Source: Salipiger bermudensis
GTDB lineage: Bacteria > Pseudomonadota > Alphaproteobacteria > Rhodobacterales > Rhodobacteraceae
Direction of reading: 5' to 3'
Assembly: GCF_019801965.1 (NCBI RefSeq)
Contig: NZ_JAHVIA010000005.1
Span: forward strand, 124,001-188,000
Length of the DNA: 64,000 nt
The position numbers were made by a program, and so were the translations under genes. Every line of letters begins with the position of its first letter. The stretch's first letter is position 1. This document shows, piece after piece, positions 62,463 to 64,000 of the stretch. The notes under the pieces are model-generated. The model did no database searches. It was not told the DNA's origin and was given only the letters and a program-made list of their open reading frames with translations.

Positions 62463-63296
62463 TCAGCCGCCGGCCCGCGAGGCCCGGCGGGTCAGCAGGC
62501 TGCGGCGCAGGAAGGCCACCACGAAGAGCGTCGTGAGGATCAGGATGATGGTCGGCGCCGGAGCGCTGTCGAGGAAGAAGCTGGCATAGGTGCCCGCCAG
62601 CATCGACAGCAGGCAGGCGAGGCTCGCCACCAGCATCATCGTCGGGAAGCGCCGACTGACGAGGAAGCCGATGGCCCCCGGCGCGATCAGCAACCCCACC
62701 GCGAGGATCAGCCCGGTGGCGGTCAGCGTGGCCACGATGGTCAGCGACAGCGCGGTCAGCAGCCCGTAATGCAGCCAACCCACGCGCAGCCCCGAGGCCC
62801 GCGCCTGCGCCGGATCGAAGGCGTGCAGAACGAGGTCCTTCCAGCTCAGCAGCAGCCCCAGCGTGACCAGCAGCGAGATGCTGCCGGCGGTCCAGAGATC
62901 GGCCGGGCCCACGCCCAGCATGTTGCCGAAGAGGATGTGATCGAGATGCACGTCGGTCGAGACCTGCGTGTAGAGAACGATGCCCAGCCCGAACATGCCC
63001 GAGAACACCACGCCCATCACCGTGTCCTGCTTGACCCGGCTGTTCTGGGCCAGAAAGCCAGTCGCGGTGGCGGTCAGCATCCCCGCCCCAAAGGCCCCGA
63101 CGATGAGCGGCAACCCGGCGATATAGGCCAGCACCACCCCGGGCAGGATGGCGTGGCTGATGGCGTCGCCCATCAACGCCCAGCCCTTGAGCACGAGAAA
63201 GCACGACAGCAGCGCCGTGGGGATCGCGACGAGGACGCAGATCAGGAAGGCGTTCTGCATGAAGGGGAACTGGAAGGGCAGCAGCAGCTCGCTCAT
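62463..63296 (-). CDS. Metal-ion ABC transporter permease (Sit/Mnt/Znu type), second permease
   Basis: A 277-residue ABC-3 family permease with about eight hydrophobic helices. Family segments include LKGWALMGDAISHAILPGVVLAY, QNSRVKQDTVMGVVFSGMFG and GLILAVGLLIAPGAIGFLVS. It moves Mn, Fe or Zn ions across the inner membrane with a second, homologous permease. Its start overlaps the stop of the upstream permease by 4 bp (ATGA). Metal specificity cannot be read from the permease alone; the ATPase and binding protein would lie right of the window. Confidence 0.92.
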   Translation of the reverse strand: MSELLLPFQFPFMQNAFLICVLVAIPTALLSCFLVLKGWALMGDAISHAILPGVVLAYIAGLPLIVGAFGAGMLTATATGFLAQNSRVKQDTVMGVVFSGMFGLGIVLYTQVSTDVHLDHILFGNMLGVGPADLWTAGSISLLVTLGLLLSWKDLVLHAFDPAQARASGLRVGWLHYGLLTALSLTIVATLTATGLILAVGLLIAPGAIGFLVSRRFPTMMLVASLACLLSMLAGTYASFFLDSAPAPTIILILTTLFVVAFLRRSLLTRRASRAGG

Positions 63297-64000
63297 GCCG
63301 CGCCCTCCCCGACCCCGTCCTCGCGCAGGGCCAGCCGCGCCTTGCGGCGGGCGGCGAGCAGGCCGTGCTTGGGGGCGAAGACGAAGGCCGCGAGGAAGAT
63401 CAGCGTCTGCAGCACCACGATGACGCCGCCGGTCGCACCGTCGAGGAAATAGCTCAGGTAGGCTCCGATGAAGCTGGTGAGCGCGCCGATGCTGACCGAG
63501 AGCAGGATGAGCCGCGGGAAGCGGTCACAGAGCAGATAGGCGGTCGCCCCCGGCGTCACCACCATGGCGATGACGAGGAAGGCCCCCACGGTCTGCATCG
63601 CCGCCACCACCGAGGCCGAGAGCAGGGTGAAGAACACCGCCTTCAGGAGCCCCGGCCGCAGGCCGATGCTCTGGGCGTGGTTCTCGTCGAAGAACACGAC
63701 CATCAGGTCCTTCCACTTTGCCAGCAGCACAGCGAGCGAGATCGCCCCGATCAGCACCAGCTGCAGCGTATCGCCCGGCGTGATGGCGAGGATGTTGCCC
63801 ATGGTGATGGTCTGGATCGAGACAGCCACCGGGTTGACCGAGACCATGAATAGCCCGAGCCCGAAGAAGCTCGTGAAGATCAGCCCTATCACCACGTCGA
63901 TCTTCAGCCCCGAGCGCCCCGATAGGAACAACATCGCCCCGGCCGCGAGCCCGCCGGAGAGGAAGGCGCCCAGCGCGAAGGGCAGCCCCAGCATGTAGGC
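63293..64000 (-). CDS. Metal-ion ABC transporter permease, 5' end outside window
   Basis: The reading frame runs from the right edge to a stop at 63293, giving 235 residues of an ABC-3 permease that lacks its first roughly 50 residues. Visible segments are DVVIGLIFTSFFGLGLFMVS, ENHAQSIGLRPGLLKAVFFT and VGAFLVIAMVVTPGATAYLL. It is a paralogue of the next gene and overlaps it by 4 bp, the usual SitC-SitD arrangement. The true start lies beyond 64000. Confidence 0.9.
   Translation of the reverse strand, partial: AYMLGLPFALGAFLSGGLAAGAMLFLSGRSGLKIDVVIGLIFTSFFGLGLFMVSVNPVAVSIQTITMGNILAITPGDTLQLVLIGAISLAVLLAKWKDLMVVFFDENHAQSIGLRPGLLKAVFFTLLSASVVAAMQTVGAFLVIAMVVTPGATAYLLCDRFPRLILLSVSIGALTSFIGAYLSYFLDGATGGVIVVLQTLIFLAAFVFAPKHGLLAARRKARLALREDGVGEGAA

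Overview
The window reads as chromosomal DNA of a marine-type Rhodobacteraceae (Rhodobacterales, Roseobacter/Salipiger-like). The evidence is uniformly high G+C, strong G/C third-position codon bias, a TRAP transporter, the amiC-mrcA-prfB neighbourhood, hemA with an FnrL-type box, and family-typical small proteins (DUF2189, DUF3422, DUF6314, DUF1223). No rRNA, tRNA, CRISPR array, prophage or transposase gene was recognised. Assignments come from reading protein motifs by eye; nothing was searched against a database.

Layout. 1-4.2 kb: the end of a TRAP transporter locus (small permease cut by the left edge, plus Tat-exported binding protein), divergent from a sensor kinase/LuxR-type response regulator pair, with a perfect 21-bp palindrome between them. 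4.3-7.8 kb: a small membrane protein, then ilvB-ilvN behind a complete transcription attenuator (promoter, 15-codon leader peptide rich in Leu/Val/Ile, alternative hairpins, terminator). 7.8-11.8 kb: a small unknown protein divergent from an XRE regulator, a DUF2189 membrane protein and a lipoprotein phospholipase D. 11.9-18.3 kb: prfB, mrcA, amiC and an aminotransferase, all on the minus strand. 18.4-25.4 kb: M48 protease, DsbA-like protein, ispG, a RodZ-like protein with duplicated C-terminal domain, and hemA. 25.7-43.3 kb: mixed housekeeping and accessory genes (M20 peptidase, a predicted fluoroacetate-type dehalogenase, glycosyltransferase and sulfotransferase, purB, a large alpha/beta hydrolase, fliG, an LpxL-like acyltransferase, acnA).

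43.5-61.3 kb is the most interesting part: a self-contained catabolic island. On the minus strand lie a molybdenum hydroxylase (FAD subunit plus a fused FeS/Mo subunit) and a hydantoinase/oxoprolinase pair (HyuA, HyuB). Divergently lie a 6-hydroxynicotinate-reductase-like FeS protein, a UPF0280 protein, two DUF1185 paralogues, a Rieske oxygenase, a complete branched-chain-amino-acid-type ABC importer with fused permeases, and a MarR regulator. Two matching operator-like motifs sit in the divergent control region, one in front of each operon. The logic (uptake, hydroxylation, ring reduction, ATP-dependent ring opening) suggests breakdown of an N-heterocyclic carboxylate or a related lactam; the substrate is not proven.

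61.4-64 kb: a DeoR regulator and two metal ABC permeases of the Sit/Mnt/Znu type, the second running off the right edge.

Between the genes lie two families of dispersed palindromic repeats (five copies of one, two of the other), a 32-bp tandem array overlapping the end of the RodZ-like gene, and a 142-bp element bounded by a perfect 21-bp inverted repeat next to acnA.
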